A stretch of DNA of 54,210 bases from UBA12158 sp035562735. Its GTDB lineage: Bacteria; Patescibacteriota; Microgenomatia; UBA12405. The stretch is from assembly GCA_035562735.1 (NCBI GenBank), contig DATMWB010000014.1:1-54210 (forward strand). Reading direction: 5' to 3'. The notes beneath the pieces were generated by a model. The model worked only from the letters and a program-made list of their open reading frames with translations. It was not told the origin of the DNA and did not search any database. This document shows, piece by piece, positions 1 to 7,111 of the stretch (position 1 is the stretch's first letter; each line of letters opens with the position of its first letter). Both the position numbers and the translations under genes were made by a program.

Positions 1-3000
1 TATGATGAGGCAATAAATTTTAAAGTTGAGAATTATAGAAAACCTGAATATTTTATTGAGGCAGAAAGCAAGGTAATGGAGGTGGTTAGAGGTGATGAGA
101 TTGATGTTGAGGTAAAGGGTGAGTATTTTTCTGGACAACCTTTAAGTTCTGAAGTGGTAAATTATAAAATATTTGCTAGTCAGGGTTTTGGTGATTATGA
201 CTACTATTACCCAATCAGTGCGAGTAATTTTTATCATGCTTGGGGTCAGAATGAGATTGAGACAGGTAGCGTAACTTTGGACAGTAAAGGTAAGGCAAAG
301 GTAAGTTTGGCAACAAACAAAAACGATTCTTTGGGGAAGTATCAGCTGTATTATGTTGAATTTTCATATGCCGATGCCACTGGGAATCAAAATTTAACGG
401 CGGTCAATGTGTTGGTTCGCTCGGGAGAGGTATCGATATACCGTGACAGTGATACAGGATATGGAGGAAAAACTAATCAGAAGTTGGATTTACCCCTGAT
501 TGTTAAGTCAAATCAAAAAGGGGTGAATTTGGCACAAAATATAGAAATTGGTGTGGCCAGGCGTTGGTGGCAAAAATATAATGATGAGAACAGTAAATAT
601 CCACAGTATCGTGAAGAGAAAGAAAATATGGGTAATTTTTTTGTAAACTCGGATAAGAGTGGTAAGGCAGTATTTAGTTTTACTCCAACAAAAGAGGGAA
701 GCTATGAACTGAATACAAAGATGACTGACAAACGAGGTAATGTGGTGGTGAAGACCTTTTATCTTTGGGTTTCTGATAAATATGCAAACTATAAGGGGGA
801 AAACAGTAATTCTACTATAAGGATCACTACTGACAAAAAGAAATATGTCCCTGGGGATAAAGCGATAATAAATATTAGTTCGGATATTCCAGATAGAGAT
901 ATTTATTTTGGAGTAGAAAGAGCGTATCAGGATCGATACCAAGTGGTACACATGAATGGAACTTCAGCTGATGTTGAATTGATGATAAGCGAACATGATA
1001 TGCCAAATATATTTTTGGTAGCAAAATCATTTGAAGTGACGGGACTTCAGGGAGACATTCAGAACGTTGAAGTTGATACCTCTAATAAAAAAATTACTTA
1101 TACAATTAATACTGATAAGAAACTTTATTCTCCAGGAGATGAAGTAACGGTGAATGTTGAGGCACGCGATAAAGCTGGCAATCCTGTTGAGAGTAACTTA
1201 GCGCTGTGGGCGGTTGATAAATCTCTATACTCTTTGGCTGACGTAAATTATGGGGACGTATTTGAAACTTTTTGGCAAAAAAGAGGTGATGAAACCCAAC
1301 AATCACATTCTCTTGAGGGTATTACAGTAATTGGAGGTGCTGAGAAGGGAGGATGTTTTTTGCCAGGGACAAAGGTACTTATGGCTAACAGTATTTCTAA
1401 GCCGATTGAAGATATTAAGGTAGGCGATAAGATTTTGACCCGGGTATCACCAAAGTCAGCAAAAATGATGAAGACAAAGGTGACGGCGTTACACAGTACA
1501 TTTACCATGGGGTATTTTGTGATTAATGCTGAATTAAAGTTGACGGGAAATCATTTATTAATGGTTAATGGTAAGTGGGCTGAGGCAAGAACAATTAGTA
1601 TTGGAGATGAATTGATTGGAATTGGAGATAAAAAAATAATCGTTGATTCGATAGAATTCTTGAATTTACCAAGCAAGGTATACAACCTCACGACTGATAC
1701 TTATCATAGTTTTTTTGCAGAGGGTGTCTATGTTCACAATGATAAGGGTGGGGGTACACGAGATAATTTTGCTGATACGGCATATTGGAATGCATCAATA
1801 AATACAGGAAGTGACGGCCGGACTCAGGTAAAATTCAAATTACCAGATAACCTGACAACGTGGGTTTTAACTACGATTGGGGCATCGAGTGATACCAAGG
1901 CTGGACAGGGTTTTACCGAGATAAAGGTAAGTAAAGATTTGGCAATTAGACCTGTGCTACCAAATGTGTTGGGTGAAAGGGACACGATTACTGTATCAGC
2001 TTTGGTCAATAATTATAGTGAGCTTGAAAGTAAGGCGACAGTAGAATTGGTAACTAATGCCGGTGAGGTTCTAAGCCCCTTGTCACAAAAGGTAGAGGTT
2101 TTAGCAAATGATTTTGTTCAGGTAGTATGGCAGATAAAGGTAGGTGAGGCAAAGGAAAAAGTAAAATTTGAGTTCAAAGTGAATGATGATAAGGGAAGGT
2201 CAGATGCTGTTGTCCAAGAGATAGAGGTACGTAGTATAGGATATTGGGAGCAAAAATCAGACTTTAGGAGTGGGTCATCAACTATTTCTTTGCAAGTGCC
2301 AAATATTGCTTACGATATCAATAAATCAAAGGTTGAAGTTGCTTTGAGTTCAACAGTAATGGGATCCCTACCAACGGCATTGAAGTATTTGATTAATTAT
2401 CCTTATGGCTGTGTTGAACAAACAACGAGTGCTTTGGTACCAAAGTTGATGGCACGGAAATACCCCGTTTTTTTTGCTGAAGCATTGAAATCTGAATCAA
2501 AGTATCAAGTTATGAGTGAAGGTTTTGACAAGTTAAGAGAATTGCAAAATTATGATGGTTCATGGAGCTGGTGGTGGAAGGGGAGTAAACCGGAGGCCTT
2601 TGTTTCGGCCTATGTATTTAGAATTTTAAATGAAGCAAAACTTTTGGGTATAAGTATTGATGAGGGGATGTATAACAAAGCCTTAAGATATCTATCAGAG
2701 AATTTTGATAATGTAGAGTTTGAAAATAAAATCATTAAGGCTTATGGATTGTCTTTTGCTACTGATTCAAAATATCATCGGGGGATAGAAGGTGATTTAT
2801 CAGCTGTGAGTGATGATTTTTTGGCAATGGCGGTGCAGGCAAACTTGACAGCAGGTATAAATGATTCCTCAAAAAGTGGTTTGGATCTTCTTCTAAAAAG
2901 AATGACAGTGACTGATAGTGGGGTCCATTGGAATGCAGGTAGTTTAGAGCGTTTTGGTTCGAAGGAAGCTAGTACTGCTTTGGCAATACAGGCTTTGGCG

Positions 3001-3984
3001 AAAAGTGGTGCCCATCAGGATGTGGCGGCAAAAGCAATAAATTATTTAATGAAGAATCGCTATCATGATTATTGGGGTAGTACTTACACAACTGCCCAGA
3101 CAATATTGGCGATTATTGATTATAGTTTGGCAGTGAAGGAGTCTGAAGCTAACATTTTGTATCGAGTAATGTCTGGCGGCGAACAATTGGCAAGTGGGAT
3201 GTTTAGTGGATCAAAAACTATACCCGCTTTAGTGAATATCGATTTGAAATTGTATGCCAAAAATAAGGAAATTAGGATTGAAAAAAAAGGTGAGGGGGAA
3301 TTATATACGACAGTTAACCAAAAATGGTGGATAAAAGATGCAAAATCACCCGAAGTATCCAATGGAGTTAAAATTGTAAAGACGATTGTAAATGTAAAGG
3401 GCGAGGCTTACAATTTTGTTCCGGGGGACTTGGTGAGAGTGAATTTAGATGTAAGCTTTCCTGATGGAGATAACATTGCTCGGGGATATGCGATTATAGA
3501 GGACCACCTACCTTCAGGATTGGTACCAGTAAATACTAGATTATTAAATGAATCTGACAATCAAAGTGATGATATTTATACGGAAAAGCAATTCTTAAAA
3601 GACGGAGTTATTATCCCTATTTTCTATTCTGGCAATACCCAGCGATTTAGTTACTTGGCAAGGATTATTAATGCTGGAACTTTTTATATGCCTCCGGCCT
3701 ATTATTCACAAATGTACTACCCTGATACTTGGGCGAGGTCAGAGTCATCGAGTTTTATGGTTGAAGATATGATAAGAATTAGTGCATTAAGTGGTATAAA
3801 AGATATCAAGTTAGATTTGAAGAATTACTTGACACTGAAGAATTTAGTCATTGTTATATTTTTTACAGCGATGTTGGGAGCTTTGGCTTTTTGGAAGAAA
3901 AAAAAGTTAAAGAGTATTAAAAATAATGAAGAAACTGAGGCGCCACCAAGAGACGAAACACCTGAATCGAACTCTAGTATTTAG
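1..3984 (+). CDS. Alpha-2-macroglobulin-like surface protein with Hint domain in the bait region (5' partial)
   Basis: The frame is open from base 1, so the N-terminus lies outside the window; the first ATG at 76 is internal because the residues before it (motif VENYRKPE) are typical macroglobulin-domain sequence. Family landmarks appear in order: MG domains, the AVDKSLYSL strand (about 1210-1236), a bait region filled by a Hint domain (1354-1740), the conserved FADTAYW and LPDNLTTW segments (about 1768-1865), a thioester motif GCVEQ (Cys codon 2410, Gln codon 2419), an alpha-helical thioester domain, and a C-terminal TM helix (about 3844-3895) followed by a short Lys-rich, then acidic tail. 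In this family cleavage of the bait exposes the thioester, which traps the attacking protease. The C-terminal anchor suggests display on the outer face of the membrane. The next gene overlaps the last 59 bases in another frame. Confidence 0.93.
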   Translation, partial: YDEAINFKVENYRKPEYFIEAESKVMEVVRGDEIDVEVKGEYFSGQPLSSEVVNYKIFASQGFGDYDYYYPISASNFYHAWGQNEIETGSVTLDSKGKAKVSLATNKNDSLGKYQLYYVEFSYADATGNQNLTAVNVLVRSGEVSIYRDSDTGYGGKTNQKLDLPLIVKSNQKGVNLAQNIEIGVARRWWQKYNDENSKYPQYREEKENMGNFFVNSDKSGKAVFSFTPTKEGSYELNTKMTDKRGNVVVKTFYLWVSDKYANYKGENSNSTIRITTDKKKYVPGDKAIINISSDIPDRDIYFGVERAYQDRYQVVHMNGTSADVELMISEHDMPNIFLVAKSFEVTGLQGDIQNVEVDTSNKKITYTINTDKKLYSPGDEVTVNVEARDKAGNPVESNLALWAVDKSLYSLADVNYGDVFETFWQKRGDETQQSHSLEGITVIGGAEKGGCFLPGTKVLMANSISKPIEDIKVGDKILTRVSPKSAKMMKTKVTALHSTFTMGYFVINAELKLTGNHLLMVNGKWAEARTISIGDELIGIGDKKIIVDSIEFLNLPSKVYNLTTDTYHSFFAEGVYVHNDKGGGTRDNFADTAYWNASINTGSDGRTQVKFKLPDNLTTWVLTTIGASSDTKAGQGFTEIKVSKDLAIRPVLPNVLGERDTITVSALVNNYSELESKATVELVTNAGEVLSPLSQKVEVLANDFVQVVWQIKVGEAKEKVKFEFKVNDDKGRSDAVVQEIEVRSIGYWEQKSDFRSGSSTISLQVPNIAYDINKSKVEVALSSTVMGSLPTALKYLINYPYGCVEQTTSALVPKLMARKYPVFFAEALKSESKYQVMSEGFDKLRELQNYDGSWSWWWKGSKPEAFVSAYVFRILNEAKLLGISIDEGMYNKALRYLSENFDNVEFENKIIKAYGLSFATDSKYHRGIEGDLSAVSDDFLAMAVQANLTAGINDSSKSGLDLLLKRMTVTDSGVHWNAGSLERFGSKEASTALAIQALAKSGAHQDVAAKAINYLMKNRYHDYWGSTYTTAQTILAIIDYSLAVKESEANILYRVMSGGEQLASGMFSGSKTIPALVNIDLKLYAKNKEIRIEKKGEGELYTTVNQKWWIKDAKSPEVSNGVKIVKTIVNVKGEAYNFVPGDLVRVNLDVSFPDGDNIARGYAIIEDHLPSGLVPVNTRLLNESDNQSDDIYTEKQFLKDGVIIPIFYSGNTQRFSYLARIINAGTFYMPPAYYSQMYYPDTWARSESSSFMVEDMIRISALSGIKDIKLDLKNYLTLKNLVIVIFFTAMLGALAFWKKKKLKSIKNNEETEAPPRDETPESNSSI
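1354..1740 (+). other. Hint (intein-like) domain inside the macroglobulin
   Basis: This is a 129-codon domain. It begins with Cys in the block-A motif GCFLPGTKV, carries the block-B TxxH signature (LTGNH) near 1545, and ends with the block F/G motif FFAEGVYVHN at 1711-1740. The size fits a mini-intein or bacterial intein-like domain without endonuclease. The residue after the terminal His-Asn is Asp, not Cys/Ser/Thr, so canonical protein splicing is unlikely and N- or C-terminal autocleavage is the more probable activity. Gly-rich stretches flank both ends (GGAEKGG before, DKGGG after), as expected of exposed linkers. The position coincides with the protease-sensitive bait of the host protein. 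Confidence 0.92.
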
Positions 3985-4708
3985 TTTTGGGTTGTTGTTT
4001 TTGTTTTTATTGGTGTCTTTTTTGAAAGATCGCTTTACTGGTAGTGAAATGACTCCAAAGATAAGGGGGGCAATAGTAACTCATCATGAGGTAGCCCAAG
4101 AGTTGATGATTGATTTGGGAAAAAAGATATCTAATCAGGGTAGAGTTTTATCAAATATTATCATTGTGGGTCCGAATCATGATGAACTCGGAGGAGGAAA
4201 CTTGTTGAGTGATGATGAATTATTAGTTTATAAAAGTGAGAAATTAATTACTCATGATGAAGTTGTAGTAAATAGGGATCACGCTTGTTTTGCCCCAAGA
4301 TCTGTATTGCAAAAATATTTACCAAACACAAAAATATCATGTATCTTAGTTAGTAGTCGGACGCGAGAAGAAGAAATTAAAAAAATAGTGGAGATCTTAA
4401 AATCGAGCTTAGGGGAAGACGGAGTGTTGGTGGCCTCTGTTGATTTTTCCCATTACCTACCACTTCGAGATGCTTTGGAAAAGGATTCTATAACTTGGAA
4501 GTACATTGAAGAGTTTGATGTGGAGGCATTACAAAAACTGAATAATGACCATTTAGATTCTCCTAAAACGATGGCGATACTTTTTGAATATTTGAAGAAT
4601 ATTGGGGCGATGAATTTTTCAAAAGTAAAACATGTTAATTCGGCTCAAATATTGGGAACACTTGATAGTTCATCAACAACAAGTTATTTCGAGGTTATTT
4701 ATTGGTAG
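3926..4708 (+). CDS. MEMO-family protein (AmmeMemoRadiSam protein B-like), membrane anchored
   Basis: 260 residues with one N-terminal TM helix (about 17-34), then a MEMO-like fold related to extradiol dioxygenases. Recognisable landmarks are VGPNHDELGGG, a THDE segment, DHACFAPRS and VASVDFSHY, which match the His/Asp-containing conserved blocks of MEMO1/AMMECR-associated proteins. The biochemical role of bacterial MEMO proteins is not settled. The ATG at 3926 lies inside the macroglobulin gene (59-bp overlap), which suggests translational coupling. No AMMECR1 or associated radical SAM partner is next to it. The fused TM anchor is unusual for the family and places the domain outside or at the membrane. 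Confidence 0.82.
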   Translation: MKKLRRHQETKHLNRTLVFSFGLLFLFLLVSFLKDRFTGSEMTPKIRGAIVTHHEVAQELMIDLGKKISNQGRVLSNIIIVGPNHDELGGGNLLSDDELLVYKSEKLITHDEVVVNRDHACFAPRSVLQKYLPNTKISCILVSSRTREEEIKKIVEILKSSLGEDGVLVASVDFSHYLPLRDALEKDSITWKYIEEFDVEALQKLNNDHLDSPKTMAILFEYLKNIGAMNFSKVKHVNSAQILGTLDSSSTTSYFEVIYW

Positions 4709-4711
4709 AAT
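4706..4711 (+). promoter_or_regulatory. -10 hexamer for a leaderless transcript of the 4719 gene
   Basis: TAGAAT, 7 nt before the ATG at 4719. It overlaps the stop codon of the MEMO gene. No Shine-Dalgarno sequence precedes the ATG. Confidence 0.45.
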
Positions 4712-4718
4712 TTATTTC

Positions 4719-5132
4719 ATGAAAAGATTAGAAATAATTTCTGAAAAATTGACAACTGCAGTTGGAACTCCTATTTCTATTGTGGTTCATACACTAATAT
4801 TTATTGGGGTTTTTTCATTGACATTATTTGGAGTAAATTTTGACGATGTTTTGTTGGTTTTGACGACAGTGTTGTCACTTGAGGCAATATATTTGGCAAT
4901 TTTTATTCAGATGACAGTTAACAAAACTACAAAAAGTTTGGCTGGGGTGGAAAAGGATATAGACGATATCCAGGAGGATGTTGAAGATTTGGGAGATGAT
5001 GTTAAAGAGATTACAGAGGATATTGATGAAGACGAACAGGAGGAAGATGAAGTAATCTTGGCGATAAAGGATATTGAAAAAAGGCTGGAAAAACTACATA
5101 GAGATGTAATCAAGATTAATAAAAGAAGTTGA
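4719..5132 (+). CDS. Small two-helix membrane protein with acidic coiled-coil tail
   Basis: 137 residues. Two TM helices (about 19-39 and 46-66) flank a short loop, followed by a highly charged, Asp/Glu-rich heptad-like region (about 75-115) and a basic end. The helix pair with TTVLSLEAIYLAIFIQ resembles low-affinity iron permease or DUF1003-type small membrane proteins, but the match is only by eye. I chose ATG 4719 instead of an upstream in-frame ATG at 4632 because the latter lies within the MEMO gene and a -10 hexamer sits directly in front of 4719. It converges on the dimethyltransferase gene with 9 bp between stops. Function unknown. Confidence 0.7.
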   Translation: MKRLEIISEKLTTAVGTPISIVVHTLIFIGVFSLTLFGVNFDDVLLVLTTVLSLEAIYLAIFIQMTVNKTTKSLAGVEKDIDDIQEDVEDLGDDVKEITEDIDEDEQEEDEVILAIKDIEKRLEKLHRDVIKINKRS

Positions 5133-5141
5133 GTTTAAGCG

Positions 5142-5960
5142 CTAAAATAAATTTTTAGATCGAAAGGTATTGATTTCTTCTTTTTGTTTTTTGTTGGCAA
5201 TTCGAAGATAAGTCTTAAATATTTGAAGCCAAGTATCAAAGGAGACTTGGGTGGGTTTAAGGTTGGTTAATTTAAATGTTTTTTCAAGGGTTTTGAGTTG
5301 AGGATAGGTAAAAACTTTTTTATAGGAATCGAGAAAGGTAGCTTGCCATTGACTAAACCCATAGATGACAAAGTCTTTGTATTCTGTTTTGTAATCGTCC
5401 TTGATGAAGGGAAGAGGACGTTTTTTAAATTCAATAAAGACGACGATGATTTGGGGTTTTTTGGTGAAGTTGCTACGGTCAACATCACCAATAATTTTTA
5501 TTTCATACCAAGGCTTTGTGAGGAGTGAACTTTGAGTTTCTGGGCAACCAACAAATTTTTTTGCAGTTTCGTACTGCATTAGAAAATACATAGAGTCGGG
5601 AAGCGGGGTACTTTTTAGGAAACGATTTATAATTTCAGCTGTTATGGAGAAGGGGATGTTGGCAAAAACTTTGTAAGGAGTTGTAGGCAATTTGAATTTC
5701 AAAAAGTCTTCTGTGTGAACTTTTAAATTGAGGATATTTTTTGTGCTTTCAATTAAATTATTGGCTAAAATATTGTCTTTTTCTATGGCGATAACTGACT
5801 TAGAAACTTTCACTAATTCTTTGGTTATGACTCCATGACCTGGTCCAATTTCTAAAACTAGATCGTTTTTGGTAATATCTGAAGAGGCTAGAAGCTCGGT
5901 AGCAAGCTCGGGATATTTTATAAAATTTTGAGAGAGGGAGTCTTTTTGATGGTAGGCCAT
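5142..5960 (-). CDS. rRNA adenine N6-dimethyltransferase (Erm/KsgA family)
   Basis: 272 residues, class I SAM methyltransferase. Motif I is LEIGPGHG (residues 36-43), the acidic ribose-binding residue is in AIEKDN, and the catalytic motif is NIPF (101-104). KsgA/RsmA enzymes, which dimethylate two adenines of 16S rRNA, usually have NLPY; NIPF/NIPY is the usual form in Erm enzymes that modify 23S rRNA. The following segment (QYETAKKF) and the C-terminal part (FIEFKKRPLPF) also look Erm-like. I therefore leave the target open: it could be a divergent RsmA or an Erm-like enzyme affecting macrolide binding. The gene diverges from the PAP2 gene; no good terminator is visible. Confidence 0.85.
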   Translation of the reverse strand: MAYHQKDSLSQNFIKYPELATELLASSDITKNDLVLEIGPGHGVITKELVKVSKSVIAIEKDNILANNLIESTKNILNLKVHTEDFLKFKLPTTPYKVFANIPFSITAEIINRFLKSTPLPDSMYFLMQYETAKKFVGCPETQSSLLTKPWYEIKIIGDVDRSNFTKKPQIIVVFIEFKKRPLPFIKDDYKTEYKDFVIYGFSQWQATFLDSYKKVFTYPQLKTLEKTFKLTNLKPTQVSFDTWLQIFKTYLRIANKKQKEEINTFRSKNLF

Positions 5961-6002
5961 AGTAGTAATCTGATAGGTATAGTAGCATTTTTAGTTCTTA
6001 GA

Positions 6003-6008
6003 TATAAT
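6003..6008 (+). promoter_or_regulatory. -10 hexamer supporting the GTG start of the PAP2 gene
   Basis: TATAAT, 6 nt before GTG 6015. The spacing puts the transcription start at or next to the start codon (leaderless). Confidence 0.55.
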
Positions 6009-6014
6009 TGAGAA

Positions 6015-6710
6015 GTGAGGAAAGTAATCTTTCGGTCAAAGTTTTTTATCATGTTGATGGCGGAAATAGTGTTGGGACTAGTTTTAAGTATTGGTATGGC
6101 GATGATTTTTTTTAAAATTTATAGGGAATTATTTTTGATTAACATTGCCAACTTTGATGTTTTAGTCTCAAGATACATATATGAAATCAGAGATCCATTT
6201 TTAACTGGGATGATGAAATTTATAACTGATTTTGGTGCTGATTATTTGTTGATTAATTTTTTAGTACTGGTTTCATTTTTTCTCTGGAAGAAGAGAAAGC
6301 GTGAGGCTTTATCTTTTACAATTATTCTTGCGACAGGCTTGTTGTTGAACTTATTTTTAAAAGAAGTTATTCAGCGGCCTAGACCAATGATGTCACCTTT
6401 GGTGGCGATGTCTTCATATAGTTTTCCTTCTGGTCATACGATGAATTCGACAATTTTTTATTTGACAATAGCATTTTACTATTACCATCTTACGAGGAGA
6501 AAAAAAGGTAGTTTATTGATAATGATTGGGGCTCTAGGAATGATTTTACTAATAGGTTTTAGCCGAGTTTACCTTGGGGTTCATTATCCGAGCGATGTGT
6601 TGGCGGGATATGTGGTGGGGACGTGGTGGTTGGTGACTATTTTGCTGATAAATAAATCATATAGTTTTGTAAAGCACTATCTTGAAGAAAAGAAAAAACT
6701 TTCTTTTTAG
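6015..6710 (+). CDS. PAP2-family phosphatase (undecaprenyl-diphosphatase-like)
   Basis: 231 residues, five to six TM helices. The three phosphatase motifs are present: KEVIQRPRP (KxxxxxxRP), FPSGHT (PSGH) and SRVYLGVHYPSD (SRxxxxxHxxxD). The family dephosphorylates lipid phosphates such as undecaprenyl diphosphate or phosphatidic acid at the outer face of the membrane. The GTG start is supported by the perfect TATAAT 6 nt upstream; the next Met is at 6051 and would cut the first helix. The neighbouring DgkA-type kinase suggests both serve polyprenyl-phosphate recycling, which the downstream glycan cluster would need. Confidence 0.9.
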   Translation: MRKVIFRSKFFIMLMAEIVLGLVLSIGMAMIFFKIYRELFLINIANFDVLVSRYIYEIRDPFLTGMMKFITDFGADYLLINFLVLVSFFLWKKRKREALSFTIILATGLLLNLFLKEVIQRPRPMMSPLVAMSSYSFPSGHTMNSTIFYLTIAFYYYHLTRRKKGSLLIMIGALGMILLIGFSRVYLGVHYPSDVLAGYVVGTWWLVTILLINKSYSFVKHYLEEKKKLSF

Positions 6711-6712
6711 GA

Positions 6713-6718
6713 TAGAAT
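6713..6718 (+). promoter_or_regulatory. -10 hexamer for the DgkA-family gene
   Basis: TAGAAT, 6 nt before ATG 6725; leaderless geometry. Confidence 0.45.
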
Positions 6719-6724
6719 GGTTGT

Positions 6725-7093
6725 ATGAGCAAATTGTGGTTTTATAAATTTTTTAAGGGTTTTTTTTATGCCACAAGAGGGATTGTTGAGGGATTTAAAG
6801 AGAGAAACATGAGGGTTCATGGAATAATGGCGGTTTTGGTTATTGTGATGGGTTGGTTTTTGGGTTTAACTAGAATTGAATGGTATATTGTTTTTATTTT
6901 GATTGCTTTGGTATTTGGGGCAGAATTGTTTAACTCAAGTATTGAAGAATTGGCGAATATAGTCAAAAGAAAAAATAAATGTGAATATGAAGAGACAAGA
7001 GTGACTCGTGATTTGGCTGCTGGGGCAGTACTGGTTATGGCATTTGTGAGTGCGGCAATAGGATTGATGATTTTTTTACCGAAGATAATATAA
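6725..7093 (+). CDS. dgkA: Diacylglycerol/undecaprenol kinase, DgkA family
   Basis: 122 residues, the usual length for this trimeric membrane kinase. Conserved features are the amphipathic N-terminal part with NMRVH (E/N-x-R-x-H), three TM helices, the core motif AELFNSSIEELANIV with the catalytic Glu region, and DLAAGAVL in the last helix pair. In Gram-positive-like bacteria this family phosphorylates undecaprenol; in proteobacteria, diacylglycerol. With a PAP2 phosphatase 14 bp upstream, undecaprenol is the more likely substrate here, but that is inference. Confidence 0.9.
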   Translation: MSKLWFYKFFKGFFYATRGIVEGFKERNMRVHGIMAVLVIVMGWFLGLTRIEWYIVFILIALVFGAELFNSSIEELANIVKRKNKCEYEETRVTRDLAAGAVLVMAFVSAAIGLMIFLPKII

Positions 7094-7099
7094 CTGGTG

Positions 7100-7105
7100 T
7101 AGAAT
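7100..7105 (+). promoter_or_regulatory. -10 hexamer for the DUF2207 gene
   Basis: TAGAAT, 6 nt before ATG 7112; leaderless geometry. Confidence 0.45.
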
Positions 7106-7111
7106 TAGTTT

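Noticed and set aside
508..951. 147-codon ORF antisense to the macroglobulin gene
   Set aside because: It is AT-rich shadow sequence of random hydrophobic composition overlapping a clear conserved gene.
1354..1740. Hint domain as a splicing intein
   Set aside because: The residue after the terminal His-Asn is Asp, not Cys/Ser/Thr, and the domain sits in a non-conserved bait region, not at an active site of the host protein. Autocleavage is more plausible than splicing.
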